Made by a program: the position numbers and the translations under genes
Assembly: GCF_009905605.1 (NCBI RefSeq)
Contig: NZ_JAAAKZ010000025.1
Coordinates: 1 to 59,355 of the forward strand
Reading direction: 5' to 3'
DNA length: 59,355 bases
Origin: Runella sp. CRIBMP
GTDB lineage: Bacteria; Bacteroidota; Bacteroidia; Cytophagales; Spirosomataceae
The notes under the pieces: generated by a model
Told to the model about the DNA's origin: nothing
Database searches by the model: none
The model's input: only the letters and a program-made list of their open reading frames with translations
Shown here: positions 50,886 through 59,278 of the stretch, piece by piece
Numbering within the stretch: position 1 is the first letter of the stretch
How the letters are laid out: each line of letters begins with the position of its first letter

Positions 50886-52466
50886 ATGATTTTAGAAGGA
50901 AAACAATTGATTGGGTTTGCCGTTTCGGCCGAAGGCGGAAGCGTATTTCAAGCCCCAAATCCTACGACGGGCGAAACGCTTCCTACCCAATACCATAAGG
51001 CAACCAAAGCAGAATTGGAGTTGGCAGCCCAAAAAGCCTACGACGCTTTTAAAGTTTACCGTAAAAAATCAGGCGTTGAAAAAGCCTTGTTTCTCGAGAC
51101 CATTGCCCAAGAAATTGAGCACATTGGTGATGCTTTGGTAGAAATTGCCACCGCCGAAACGGGTCTACCCGCGGGGCGGATTCAAGGCGAGCGCGGTCGC
51201 ACCACGGGGCAGTTGCGCTTGTTTGCGCAATTATTGCGGGAGGGTTCATGGGTAAATGCCCGCATCGAAACGGCCATTCCCGACCGTCAGCCATTGCCAA
51301 AAGTTGATTTACGTATGATGCAGCGTCCTTTAGGACCCGTGGGCGTATTTGGCGCGAGCAATTTTCCGTTGGCATTTTCGGTAGCAGGCGGAGATACGGC
51401 TTCCGCGTTGGCGGCGGGGTGTCCTGTGATTGTCAAAGCACACTCGGCACATCCGGGCACTTCTGAATTGGTCGGAAAAGCCATTCAACAGGCGGCGATT
51501 AAATCGGGTATGCCCGACGGCGTATTTTCGTTGTTGCACGGAAGCGGTACCGAAGTGGGCGCCGCTTTGGTCCAACATCCTTATATTAAGGCTATTGGCT
51601 TCACAGGTTCGTATCAGGGTGGCATGGCGCTGGTCCAATTGGCGGCCAATCGCCCCGAGCCGATTCCCGTTTATGCCGAGATGGGAAGCACAAATCCCGT
51701 GTTTATCTTACCCCAAATCATGAAAGAGAAAGGGGCACAGATTGCGCAGCAATTTGCCGCTTCGGTGACCTTGGGTGTGGGGCAGTTTTGCACCAATCCA
51801 GGCATGATTATTGCCAATAAAACGGAAGACTATCAGCCCTTTTTGGCGGATTTGGAAACCCAATTTCAAAATGTTTCGGGTGGGGTGATGCTCACAGGTG
51901 GAATCCAAAAGGCTTATACACAAGGAATTGCAAAACACCTTGAAAATGAAAGTGTATCCATCGTAGCAAAGGGAGTAGAGGCCAAAGGATTCACAGCGGT
52001 TCAACCGATTTTGTTTAAAACCGACGCCAACGCCCTTGCCCAAGACCATACGCTTTCGGAAGAAATATTCGGTCCAACCAGCGTGTTGGTAGAAGCCGAA
52101 AGCAAAGAAGAAATGTTGCGCATTGCCGAAACCATGGAAGGCCACCTCACGGCTACCGTTCATGGTACACCCGAAGAATTGGCAGAGTATGCGGATTTAA
52201 TCGACTTATTGGAGCAAAAGGTGGGACGTTTACTCATCAACGGTTTCCCAACGGGCGTGGAAGTTTGCCACGCGATGATGCACGGTGGCCCGTTCCCTGC
52301 TTCTTCAGATTCTCGGAGTACATCGGTCGGAACGGCTGCTATTTACCGTTTTACCCGTCCCGTCAGTTACCAGAATTTCCCTGAAAATCTGTTGCCTGAT
52401 GAATTGAAAAATGCCAATCCGTTGGCTATCTGGCGTTTGGTAAATGGTGATTTTCAAAAAGCTTAA
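50886..52466 (+). CDS. Aldehyde dehydrogenase (2-oxoglutarate semialdehyde dehydrogenase-like)
   Basis: A 526-aa NAD(P)-dependent aldehyde dehydrogenase. Features are GPVGVFGASNFPLAFSVAGG (coenzyme loop with Asn), IGFTGSYQGG, catalytic Glu in YAEMGSTNPVF and catalytic Cys in GVGQFCTNPGMI. The length and GQFCTNPG context match NADP-type 2-oxoglutarate semialdehyde (2,5-dioxopentanoate) dehydrogenases. It would give 2-oxoglutarate, the end point of oxidative aldonate pathways. An upstream in-frame ATG at 50835 lies inside the FAH gene; ATG 50886 is preferred. Confidence 0.9.
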   Translation: MILEGKQLIGFAVSAEGGSVFQAPNPTTGETLPTQYHKATKAELELAAQKAYDAFKVYRKKSGVEKALFLETIAQEIEHIGDALVEIATAETGLPAGRIQGERGRTTGQLRLFAQLLREGSWVNARIETAIPDRQPLPKVDLRMMQRPLGPVGVFGASNFPLAFSVAGGDTASALAAGCPVIVKAHSAHPGTSELVGKAIQQAAIKSGMPDGVFSLLHGSGTEVGAALVQHPYIKAIGFTGSYQGGMALVQLAANRPEPIPVYAEMGSTNPVFILPQIMKEKGAQIAQQFAASVTLGVGQFCTNPGMIIANKTEDYQPFLADLETQFQNVSGGVMLTGGIQKAYTQGIAKHLENESVSIVAKGVEAKGFTAVQPILFKTDANALAQDHTLSEEIFGPTSVLVEAESKEEMLRIAETMEGHLTATVHGTPEELAEYADLIDLLEQKVGRLLINGFPTGVEVCHAMMHGGPFPASSDSRSTSVGTAAIYRFTRPVSYQNFPENLLPDELKNANPLAIWRLVNGDFQKA

Positions 52467-52495
52467 AATTTTAATAGGTTAAAAATGAGTAGTTA

Positions 52496-52522
52496 AAGGG
52501 CTTCTACATTGTAGAAGCCCTT
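52496..52522. terminator. Perfect 13-bp inverted repeat between ALDH and UxaA genes
   Basis: AAGGGCTTCTACA (52496-52508) and its exact complement TGTAGAAGCCCTT (52510-52522) with a single T between. There is no T-run after it, so it may be an intercistronic mRNA-stability or attenuation hairpin, or an operator. Confidence 0.5.
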
Positions 52523-52562
52523 ACTTAACTTCCTCAAAATCATTCACTCAACTTTTTTTACA

Positions 52563-54215
52563 ATGCACACCTATTTGAGTGTACATCCCAAAGACAACGT
52601 TTTAGTTGCACTGCAAAATCTGCCGAAAGGCACTAAAATTGATTTCAATGGTCGGTCGTTTGAATTGGTCATGGATATTCCCGCCAAGCATAAATTTGTG
52701 ACCGAAGACTTGCCAACGGGCGGCCATGTAACTATGTATGGCGTGTTGGTAGGCAAAGCGACCCAGCCCATTCAAACGGGTGAGCAGGTGACTACCTTCA
52801 ACCTTAAACATGATTCAGACGAATATTCGGTAAAGAAACGCAAACCACAATTGGAGTGGCACATTCCTGATGTTTCAAAGTGGGAAAACCGAACTTTCAT
52901 GGGCTATCATCGGTCGGATGGGCAAGTTGGAACGGCCAATTATTGGCTGGTATTACCTTTGGTTTTTTGCGAAAATCGGAATATCCTGAAGCTCAAAGAT
53001 GCGTTTGACAAAGCCCTTGGCTATGCTTTCCCTGATATTTATCTCCAGCAAACGCAGGAGCTAGTCCAACTGTTCAAGGCCCAAGGTTCAGAAGGTTTGA
53101 GCGAATATACACCAGGTTATAATTCAGAAAAACCAACGATTCAACCGCTTTTTCCTAATTTGGACGGGATTAAATTCTTGACGCACGAGTCGGGTTGTGG
53201 CGAAAACAACCAAGATTCGGCGCTCTTGGCGGCGTTGTTTGGGGCGTATGCCAACAATGCCAACGTGGCAGGAATTACGGTGTTGAGCTTGGGTTGTCAG
53301 AAAACCCAGTTTGAAGATTTAACGCAGGAAATCAAGAGTCGAAATCCGCAGTTTGATAAACCCATTTTGTTTTACGAACAGCAATCCTACGGGACGGAAT
53401 TCGAGATGCTTTCGGCGGCTATCAAGGGTACTTTTCAAGGATTGATTGAAGCCAATAAATCAGAAAGACGGCCCGCCCCGCTTTCTAAACTCAACATCGG
53501 ACTCAAATGCGGCGGCTCCGACGGTTTTTCGGGGATTTCGGCCAACCCCGTTTTAGGGCATTTGTCCGACATTGTCGTGGCGCTGGGCGGCAGAACTTAT
53601 CTGGCCGAATTTCCTGAATTGTGCGGCGTGGAGCAGGAACTGATTGACCGTTGCGTGGATGAAGAAAAAGCGCAAAAATTTGAAACCCTCATGCGCGACT
53701 ACGCCGCCAAAGCCGAAGCCGTGGGCGCAGGTTTTGACATGAACCCGTCGGCGGGAAACATAAAAGATGGCTTGATTACCGACGCCATCAAATCGGCAGG
53801 AGCGGCCAAAAAAGGCGGTACGGCGCCCATCGCTGATGTATTGAATTATACTGAGGTTTCAAAAGTGCCTGGTTTACATTTGGTTTGTACGCCGGGCAAC
53901 GACGTACTGGCCACTACTGGACAGGCGGCTTCGGGCGCTACGATTACGCTCTTTACGACGGGATTGGGAACGCCTACTGGAAACCCCATTTGTCCAATGG
54001 TGAAGGTAGCAACCAACACAAAATTGGCCCAGAAAATGTCAGATATAATTGATTTTGATTGCGGACCGATTATCATCGGTGAAAAAACCATTGAACAAAC
54101 CGCCGAAGATTTATTGGATTATTGTATTGATTTGGCAAGCGGAAAGTTTAAAACCAAAGCGCAACTGCTTGGCCAAGATGACTTTATGCCGTGGAAACGA
54201 GGCGTAAGTTTATAA
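52563..54215 (+). CDS. uxaA: UxaA-family (altronate/galactarate) dehydratase
   Basis: A 550-aa full-length member combining the N-terminal SAF domain (~1-95, VHPKDNVLVALQNLPKG) and the C-terminal UxaA/GarD catalytic part. Conserved segments are FMGYHRSDGQVGTANYWLVLP, LTHESGCGENNQDSALLAAL, LGCQKTQFEDL, LKCGGSDGFSGISANPVLG and AELPE-like LAEFPELCGVE. The Cys residues in these motifs bind the metal/Fe-S site. Known members dehydrate D-altronate or galactarate to 2-keto-3-deoxy acids, upstream of the FAH/ALDH steps. It is third in the set under probable AraC control, behind an intercistronic hairpin. Confidence 0.9.
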   Translation: MHTYLSVHPKDNVLVALQNLPKGTKIDFNGRSFELVMDIPAKHKFVTEDLPTGGHVTMYGVLVGKATQPIQTGEQVTTFNLKHDSDEYSVKKRKPQLEWHIPDVSKWENRTFMGYHRSDGQVGTANYWLVLPLVFCENRNILKLKDAFDKALGYAFPDIYLQQTQELVQLFKAQGSEGLSEYTPGYNSEKPTIQPLFPNLDGIKFLTHESGCGENNQDSALLAALFGAYANNANVAGITVLSLGCQKTQFEDLTQEIKSRNPQFDKPILFYEQQSYGTEFEMLSAAIKGTFQGLIEANKSERRPAPLSKLNIGLKCGGSDGFSGISANPVLGHLSDIVVALGGRTYLAEFPELCGVEQELIDRCVDEEKAQKFETLMRDYAAKAEAVGAGFDMNPSAGNIKDGLITDAIKSAGAAKKGGTAPIADVLNYTEVSKVPGLHLVCTPGNDVLATTGQAASGATITLFTTGLGTPTGNPICPMVKVATNTKLAQKMSDIIDFDCGPIIIGEKTIEQTAEDLLDYCIDLASGKFKTKAQLLGQDDFMPWKRGVSL

Positions 54216-54236
54216 GATTTTCAATTAGTAACTTTC

Positions 54237-54278
54237 AAAAAGAGGCTGCTTTGAATATTCGAAGCGGCCTCTTTTTTT
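54237..54278. terminator. Bidirectional terminator after UxaA
   Basis: AAAAAGAGGC (54237-54246) pairs with GCCTCTTTTT (54267-54276), with an inner CTT/AAG stem, T-run to 54278. Lies between convergent UxaA and FAD-oxidoreductase genes. Confidence 0.87.
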
Positions 54279-54292
54279 GCGTAAGAAATATG

Positions 54293-55480
54293 CTATAACT
54301 TAAAAAATCCCTGCGAAAATTCAGATTCAAAATCCAAGTCTTGCGCGCAGTTTGCGCCGAGTCGACCCATGGCATCTGAGCACATGGCCCCGTAGCCATT
54401 GCCACCCGTGCAGATGTATTGTTCACGTCCGATTTGGGCAATCAGCGGGCGACGAGATTGGATGTATTCAATGATGCAGTGTTTGATTTGAAAGGATAAG
54501 AAATCAATCGTAGGACATAAATCAATCACCATTTGCTTCAACACCTCAAATTGATCGGGTAACGGCCCTTGGCAAAACCAACTTTTTATATCTTCCAAAT
54601 TTGTTAAAAAACGGTCGTCGTTTAGATTGGCACCGAGTTTTAAATAGTATTTTCCATCGGGATAAAGTACGGGTTGTATGCCGTAAATTTCGTCATAAGT
54701 ATCTGTTTTACAGGTGTATAATATAGAAGGCATCTGCCGTAGTTTTTCGGCCTGTATTTTTGAAACTTCAGCCAAAATGATGGTTTCCGTTTTTATTTCC
54801 AGCGGAATGGCAGGCGTATTAAATTGAAAAAAAGGATGAAAAACGCCTGTAGCGTACAGTACTTTTTTTGCTCGAAAGGTTTGCGCTTTTCCCGTTGTTA
54901 CTTCATAAAAATCGGTTTTGTCAATAACGGTTTCTACCACATCGTCGACCCATTTTCCGCCTGCTTTGGCAAAAATAGCCAACTGGGCTTCAATTAATAA
55001 ACGCGGATTCAAATGCCCCGATAATGCTTTTTCAAAGTACGCAACCGACGGTTTTTGAAAAGAAAAGTAGGGGAAAAGTTGTTCAAGTTGAGATTCATTC
55101 AAGACCTGAAAATCGTTGTCTTCTTTTGCTAATAGTTGATAATCAATTGCTTTTGCGTAATGGTCGTCGGGCAGTAGATCGCTTACGTAAAGGCATCCTT
55201 CATTGCCGTAAAAGTTGATGCCTGATTGGTCAACGATGGATTTAAACGCCGCTTGGGTTTGGGCGTTTAGCTTACTCCAATCTTTGGTTTTACCGATTTT
55301 GCGGGTTACTCTTCCCGAATCATAGTGGCTCGAAAATACTTTAGCCTCCTTAAAATCAGCGGGTTGTGGTTCTAAAGGTCCAATCAAAAGCGTTTTTAAA
55401 CCATCCTTTTGCAGGTACTTGGCAGCTGGGCTGCCAAACAAACCGCGTCCAATCACAATCACATCGTATATTTCTGACAT
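54293..55480 (-). CDS. FAD-dependent oxidoreductase (DAO family)
   Basis: A 395-aa flavoprotein. The N-terminal dinucleotide motif is DVIVIGRGLFGSPAAKYL, followed by FSSHYDSGRVTRKIG, a DAO-like middle with KVLYATGVFHPFF, and the C-terminal ICTGGNGYGAMCSDAMGRL FAD segment. DAO proteins oxidise C-N or C-O bonds of amino or hydroxy acids. It could oxidise a sugar acid in the aldonate route, but the substrate is not known. ATG 55480 (MSEIYDVIVIG) is chosen over the upstream in-frame start at 55513 because the Rossmann fold starts there. Confidence 0.85.
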   Translation of the reverse strand: MSEIYDVIVIGRGLFGSPAAKYLQKDGLKTLLIGPLEPQPADFKEAKVFSSHYDSGRVTRKIGKTKDWSKLNAQTQAAFKSIVDQSGINFYGNEGCLYVSDLLPDDHYAKAIDYQLLAKEDNDFQVLNESQLEQLFPYFSFQKPSVAYFEKALSGHLNPRLLIEAQLAIFAKAGGKWVDDVVETVIDKTDFYEVTTGKAQTFRAKKVLYATGVFHPFFQFNTPAIPLEIKTETIILAEVSKIQAEKLRQMPSILYTCKTDTYDEIYGIQPVLYPDGKYYLKLGANLNDDRFLTNLEDIKSWFCQGPLPDQFEVLKQMVIDLCPTIDFLSFQIKHCIIEYIQSRRPLIAQIGREQYICTGGNGYGAMCSDAMGRLGANCAQDLDFESEFSQGFFKL

Positions 55481-55571
55481 AGCATATATTAAAACTGCCC
55501 AATAAAGCAGCAAAATAAGCCCTTTTGACCGAAGATGTGCAACTTGTTTTGTTGGGAAATAATGAAGGCAA

Positions 55572-56288
55572 TTAAAACGAGAAACCTGCGCGGAGGGTTA
55601 AGCGGTTAAAATCTTCGGTTTTTTCAATGTTTAATTGTGTCACCGACGACCGTTGAAACCGATACCCTGCCCCGATGACAAAACCCGTATTGTTGGTAAA
55701 TAATATTTTTAAGCCGATACCTCCCGCAAAGGTAGTGCCACCACCGAAGCGGAGATTGTCGACGTCGTTTGAGGTAGCATTGAAACCATAGCCGCCTTCC
55801 AAAAAATAGAAAGGTATTTTATCGCCAGTGTTGCTAAAATCTCCCCGGAGGCTAAGCACAACTGGCACAAAGGTTTGGACGGCGTACAAATCTGCGCCCA
55901 CCCCCAAGCCAGTGTAAAACCACTGGTTAAACTTGTAACCGTTGGTGGTTTGAAATGAAAATGCCGAAGTAGTGACCCCATTGGAGGCGCGGTTGCTCAT
56001 CGCCAGCGGCCCTAATTCGGTGTAATGCACAAAGCCTTTTTCTTTGTACTTTATATTCGGGTTGGGCGATTTTAAAGGGATTGCTTTTTCAATTTCAGAA
56101 GACTGAAAAACCCATTGGCTTTGGTCGTAGGTTTCAATTCTGTAAACGGGGCTTTCTTGCAAAATTTTACCGCGAATGATAGAGCCATTTTTGAGGTAAA
56201 GACTCACGCTTTGGGGAGATTGGCCAAAAGTTAACGTGCTGTAAAAGAGAGTTATAACGAAAAATAATTTTTGAGGAAAAGGTTTCAT
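55572..56288 (-). CDS. Outer-membrane beta-barrel-like protein of the second LytTR operon
   Basis: A 238-aa exported protein with signal peptide (1-~22, LTFGQ). It has a short N-terminal soluble part with LYLKNGSIIRGKILQ and YDQSQWVFQSSEIEKAIPL, then a C-terminal region of alternating strands ending in Phe (RLTLRAGFSF), the pattern of an eight-stranded outer-membrane barrel. I do not recognise a named family. It is 24 bp after the LytTR regulator gene and third in the HK-RR-OMP operon, so it is either the system's target or an envelope sensor partner. Confidence 0.7.
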   Translation of the reverse strand: MKPFPQKLFFVITLFYSTLTFGQSPQSVSLYLKNGSIIRGKILQESPVYRIETYDQSQWVFQSSEIEKAIPLKSPNPNIKYKEKGFVHYTELGPLAMSNRASNGVTTSAFSFQTTNGYKFNQWFYTGLGVGADLYAVQTFVPVVLSLRGDFSNTGDKIPFYFLEGGYGFNATSNDVDNLRFGGGTTFAGGIGLKILFTNNTGFVIGAGYRFQRSSVTQLNIEKTEDFNRLTLRAGFSF

Positions 56289-56312
56289 TGCAATAACTGA
56301 ATTAAATGGGTC

Positions 56313-57077
56313 TTAATTATCCAGCCAGACTTTAAACTCTGGACTTCTTTCTTTGCTGACGTATGTGTCTTGTTCAAAAGTAGGTTTAAGATAGACCTGA
56401 AGGCGGCTGTTGAGAAGGGTTTTTACCTTTTGTACGGCGTCTATCCCCACAATCAATTTTCGGTTGATTCTAAAAAACAACTGTGGGTCAAGGATTTCTT
56501 CCAAGCTCTCCAAATTATAATCAATCAGGTACTTTCGGCCTTCGTTGGTGACCAAGTAAACCACTTTGTCGTCGGCAAAAAAATACGCTACTTCGTTGAT
56601 GTTTTTAAACTGAATGGTATCCCCAAATTTAACCAAAAATCGATTCTTATATTTTTTGCTCAGGGATTGGATTGTTTGCTTAATACGCTGAATATCAAAG
56701 GAAGAAATGCTTTTTCGGTCTTGCATCAGGGTGTGATACTTGGCGAGCGCATTGTTCAATTCGTGCTTATCGATGGGTTTTAATAGATAGTCAATGCTGT
56801 TGATTTTGAAAGCCTGCAAGGTGTATTGGTCATAGGCAGTCGTAAAAATGACTGGGCTTTTGACCGATACGCGCTCAAACAAGTTGAAGCATAAACCATC
56901 CGATAAATGAATATCGAGCAGCATCAAGTCGGGTTCGGGATTGTGTCGGAGCCAGGCGGCGGCATCTTCAACCGATTCTAGCGTTTCAACCACCTCAATA
57001 GAAGGGTCAAATTCGTTGAGGAGTTGTGAAGCTCTTTTAGCAGAGAGCGCTTCATCTTCTAAAATCAATACTTTCAT
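56313..57077 (-). CDS. LytTR-family response regulator (second pair)
   Basis: A 254-aa regulator, paralogous to 7683-8459: receiver domain (LILEDE, Asp55 in LMLLDIHLSDG, VIFTTAYDQYTLQAF, YLLKPIDKHEL) and C-terminal LytTR domain (FLVKFGDTIQFKNI, FFRINRKLIVGI). It lies 30 bp after its kinase gene (57108-58169) and 24 bp before the outer-membrane protein gene. The nearby fasciclin promoter region carries LytTR-like direct repeats (32-63), a possible target. Confidence 0.92.
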   Translation of the reverse strand: MKVLILEDEALSAKRASQLLNEFDPSIEVVETLESVEDAAAWLRHNPEPDLMLLDIHLSDGLCFNLFERVSVKSPVIFTTAYDQYTLQAFKINSIDYLLKPIDKHELNNALAKYHTLMQDRKSISSFDIQRIKQTIQSLSKKYKNRFLVKFGDTIQFKNINEVAYFFADDKVVYLVTNEGRKYLIDYNLESLEEILDPQLFFRINRKLIVGIDAVQKVKTLLNSRLQVYLKPTFEQDTYVSKERSPEFKVWLDN

Positions 57078-57107
57078 GGCTTGTCAATGGCTAAAAGTGG
57101 AAAGAAG

Positions 57108-58169
57108 CTAGTCAATACGTTCAATTTCGGACGAAAAAGCGGGTTTTTTTAGGCGTATCAGCGGAATCGTGACGCTGAATTGTTCGTCGTTTTCCTCAAT
57201 TAGAATGCCTTTTTGCCCCAAAAATTCGTAACGTTTTGAAATATTGCTTAATCCCAATTTTGTGGATTCTTCTTCATCAACTATTTTCCGTTGCAAATTG
57301 TTTTTGACGGTCACTGAAGCGCCATCAACGCTGAAGATGTCAATGTGCAATGGTTTACTCTTTGCAATTACGTTGTGTTTGATGGCGTTTTCAACCAGCA
57401 TTTGCAGCGACACTGGTACGATGTACGCTGAGAGGCCCGACGGTGAAATTTGAATATTTATTACTAAACCCGTTTGAAAACGGGTTTTGAGTAAATAGAG
57501 ATACGATTCGATAAAATTGAGCTCTTCACTCAATTCGATAATTTCCTTTTCATGGCTCTTCAACAAGTACCGATACACCCTCGAAAACTGCCGCACAAAT
57601 TCCACGGAAGCATTGGCGTCGGTCGGAATTAAAGCACTTAAAACGCTCAGGTTGTTAAATAAAAAGTGGGGATTAACTTGATTTTTCAGGGATTGTAGTT
57701 GAGCCTGTGTACTGATTTTTTTGTAGTTCTCAACTTCCTTGTAGCTGTGTTCGAGTTGAAGATGGTATAAATAAATGATGTGGATAGTGTTCAGAAAGAG
57801 ATTGATACGAAAACAAACCATCAGAAAAAGCTTCATCGATAATACCCAATCCTGCCAACGGGAAGAAATGGTCAAATAACAGACGATTCCGCCTAATACA
57901 AGGGTGATGAATGATGTAATGAGGATACTGCCCGTAAAATTGTAGGCGATTCTTTTCCAGAATTCTTTGATATTTTTCTCGGAAATGAAATTGTCCCAGA
58001 TTCGGTTTCCTTCCCAAATTCCGATGACAACCAAGACAAAAAGGGCTAAAATTACTGACTTTTCGGTGGCGATCGGATAATGGTCAAATGCCTCTACTAA
58101 AAGCGTATTCAGAAATGAATATAGCCCTAGCAAAATCATGTAAACAAACCGATTGCGAATGGAAAACAT
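57108..58169 (-). CDS. LytS-type sensor histidine kinase (second pair)
   Basis: A 353-aa membrane kinase with four hydrophobic helices in the N-terminal ~150 residues, a coiled coil (KEVENYKKISTQAQLQSLK), the phosphoacceptor motif NQVNPHFLFNNLSVLSALI and HATPase parts MLVENAIKHNVI and KLGLSNISKRYEFL. It has the same layout as 6614-7663, but here the kinase gene comes first, then regulator, then outer-membrane protein. Signal unknown. Confidence 0.9.
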   Translation of the reverse strand: MFSIRNRFVYMILLGLYSFLNTLLVEAFDHYPIATEKSVILALFVLVVIGIWEGNRIWDNFISEKNIKEFWKRIAYNFTGSILITSFITLVLGGIVCYLTISSRWQDWVLSMKLFLMVCFRINLFLNTIHIIYLYHLQLEHSYKEVENYKKISTQAQLQSLKNQVNPHFLFNNLSVLSALIPTDANASVEFVRQFSRVYRYLLKSHEKEIIELSEELNFIESYLYLLKTRFQTGLVINIQISPSGLSAYIVPVSLQMLVENAIKHNVIAKSKPLHIDIFSVDGASVTVKNNLQRKIVDEEESTKLGLSNISKRYEFLGQKGILIEENDEQFSVTIPLIRLKKPAFSSEIERID

Positions 58170-58195
58170 AGCGGTTAATAGGGATTTTGGAATTT

Positions 58196-58239
58196 AAAAA
58201 AAGGGCAAACCCCGTTTGATAAAGAAACGAAGCCTGCCC
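58196..58239 (-). terminator. Terminator of the fasciclin gene (minus strand)
   Basis: Minus strand: GGGCA (58239-58235), inner CGTTT/AAACG stem (58229-58225 with 58217-58213), closing TGCCC (58207-58203), then seven T. It begins 18 bp after the fasciclin stop. Confidence 0.78.
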
Positions 58240-58256
58240 GTTGGTTATTCCTTCAA

Positions 58257-59207
58257 TTAGGGGAGCAATACCTTATCAATTACGTGGACAACTCCGTTGG
58301 TGGCCAGAATGTTTGCCGCTGTAATGTTGGAGGCCCCGCTGGTTTTTCCTACCACTTTAGCGCCACCTGTAAGGTTAAACGTAACTTTACCCGCAGGGTT
58401 GGCGGTAGATACCTCTCCTGAAACGTTTGGCAAATCGGTTGAGAAAACCCGACCCGGTACCACGTGATAGAGCAATACGCTGGTCAAGAGGGCTCTGTTG
58501 GCAGGAGCCAATAAAGTTGCTTTGGGAGTGGTCTTGTACAGTTCGGTAAATGCGGCATTGGTTGGCGCAAAAACCGTCAAGCCGTTGGCTGAAGCCGATG
58601 AAAGAGCCGTAGCTACTGCTGGGTCGGCGGCTAAAACAAGCGAAACTAACTCCGAAAAATTGCTGTTGCCCTGTGCTACTTGTACTAACGATTGTGTAGG
58701 AGGTACAATTACGTTGTCAATCACGTGGATTACGCCATTAGAGGCACTTACATCGGTAGCAATTACTTTAATGTTTCCATTGATAAATACACCATCGGCA
58801 TTCTTTGAGAGATAAATGTCGTTGTTTGTATTGACGGTTTTCACCGCACCGCTTTTAACATCTGCGGCTTTTACATTGCCACTTATCACGTGGGTCGTTA
58901 AGATGGGCGTGAGAGCCTCTTTGGTCAAACTGGCCAGACTGGTGATACCCGCTTTGGTAAAAGCGGCATTATTTGGCGCAAAAACCGTAAATGGGCCCGT
59001 TCCCTGCAAAGTAGTCACCAATTCTGCCTTAGTTAAGGCGCCAACAAGGGTGGAGAACTGTGGGTCGGCCGAGGCTACACCCGCGATGTTGCCCAACGCT
59101 GGGGTCGACGGAGCGTCGTCGTCATCGTTGCAAGCCGTAAATGAGAGCGCCAACACTGCCGCTGCAAGATAGATTTTGAGGGTGTTACTTTTGAGGGTAG
59201 TTTTCAT
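58257..59207 (-). CDS. Fasciclin (FAS1)-domain lipoprotein
   Basis: A 316-aa lipoprotein: signal peptide ending in the lipobox LSFTAC (Cys about residue 26), then Asp-rich NDDDD linker (typical of Bacteroidota surface lipoproteins), and two FAS1 domains (~35-165 and ~170-315). Repeated FAS1 motifs are seen: GPFTVFAPNNAAFTKAG and GLTVFAPTNAAFTELYK, and NGVIHVIDNVIVPP and NGVVHVIDKVLLP. FAS1 domains mediate adhesion. It is divergent from the Crp/Fnr gene across the circle junction, with LytTR-type repeats between. Confidence 0.92.
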   Translation of the reverse strand: MKTTLKSNTLKIYLAAAVLALSFTACNDDDDAPSTPALGNIAGVASADPQFSTLVGALTKAELVTTLQGTGPFTVFAPNNAAFTKAGITSLASLTKEALTPILTTHVISGNVKAADVKSGAVKTVNTNNDIYLSKNADGVFINGNIKVIATDVSASNGVIHVIDNVIVPPTQSLVQVAQGNSNFSELVSLVLAADPAVATALSSASANGLTVFAPTNAAFTELYKTTPKATLLAPANRALLTSVLLYHVVPGRVFSTDLPNVSGEVSTANPAGKVTFNLTGGAKVVGKTSGASNITAANILATNGVVHVIDKVLLP

Positions 59208-59278
59208 GATTGGATGATATTTAACGTTTGAAAAATTGTTGATTAACTGCCTAGAAAAGTCTCGTAGAAGTCAAATCG

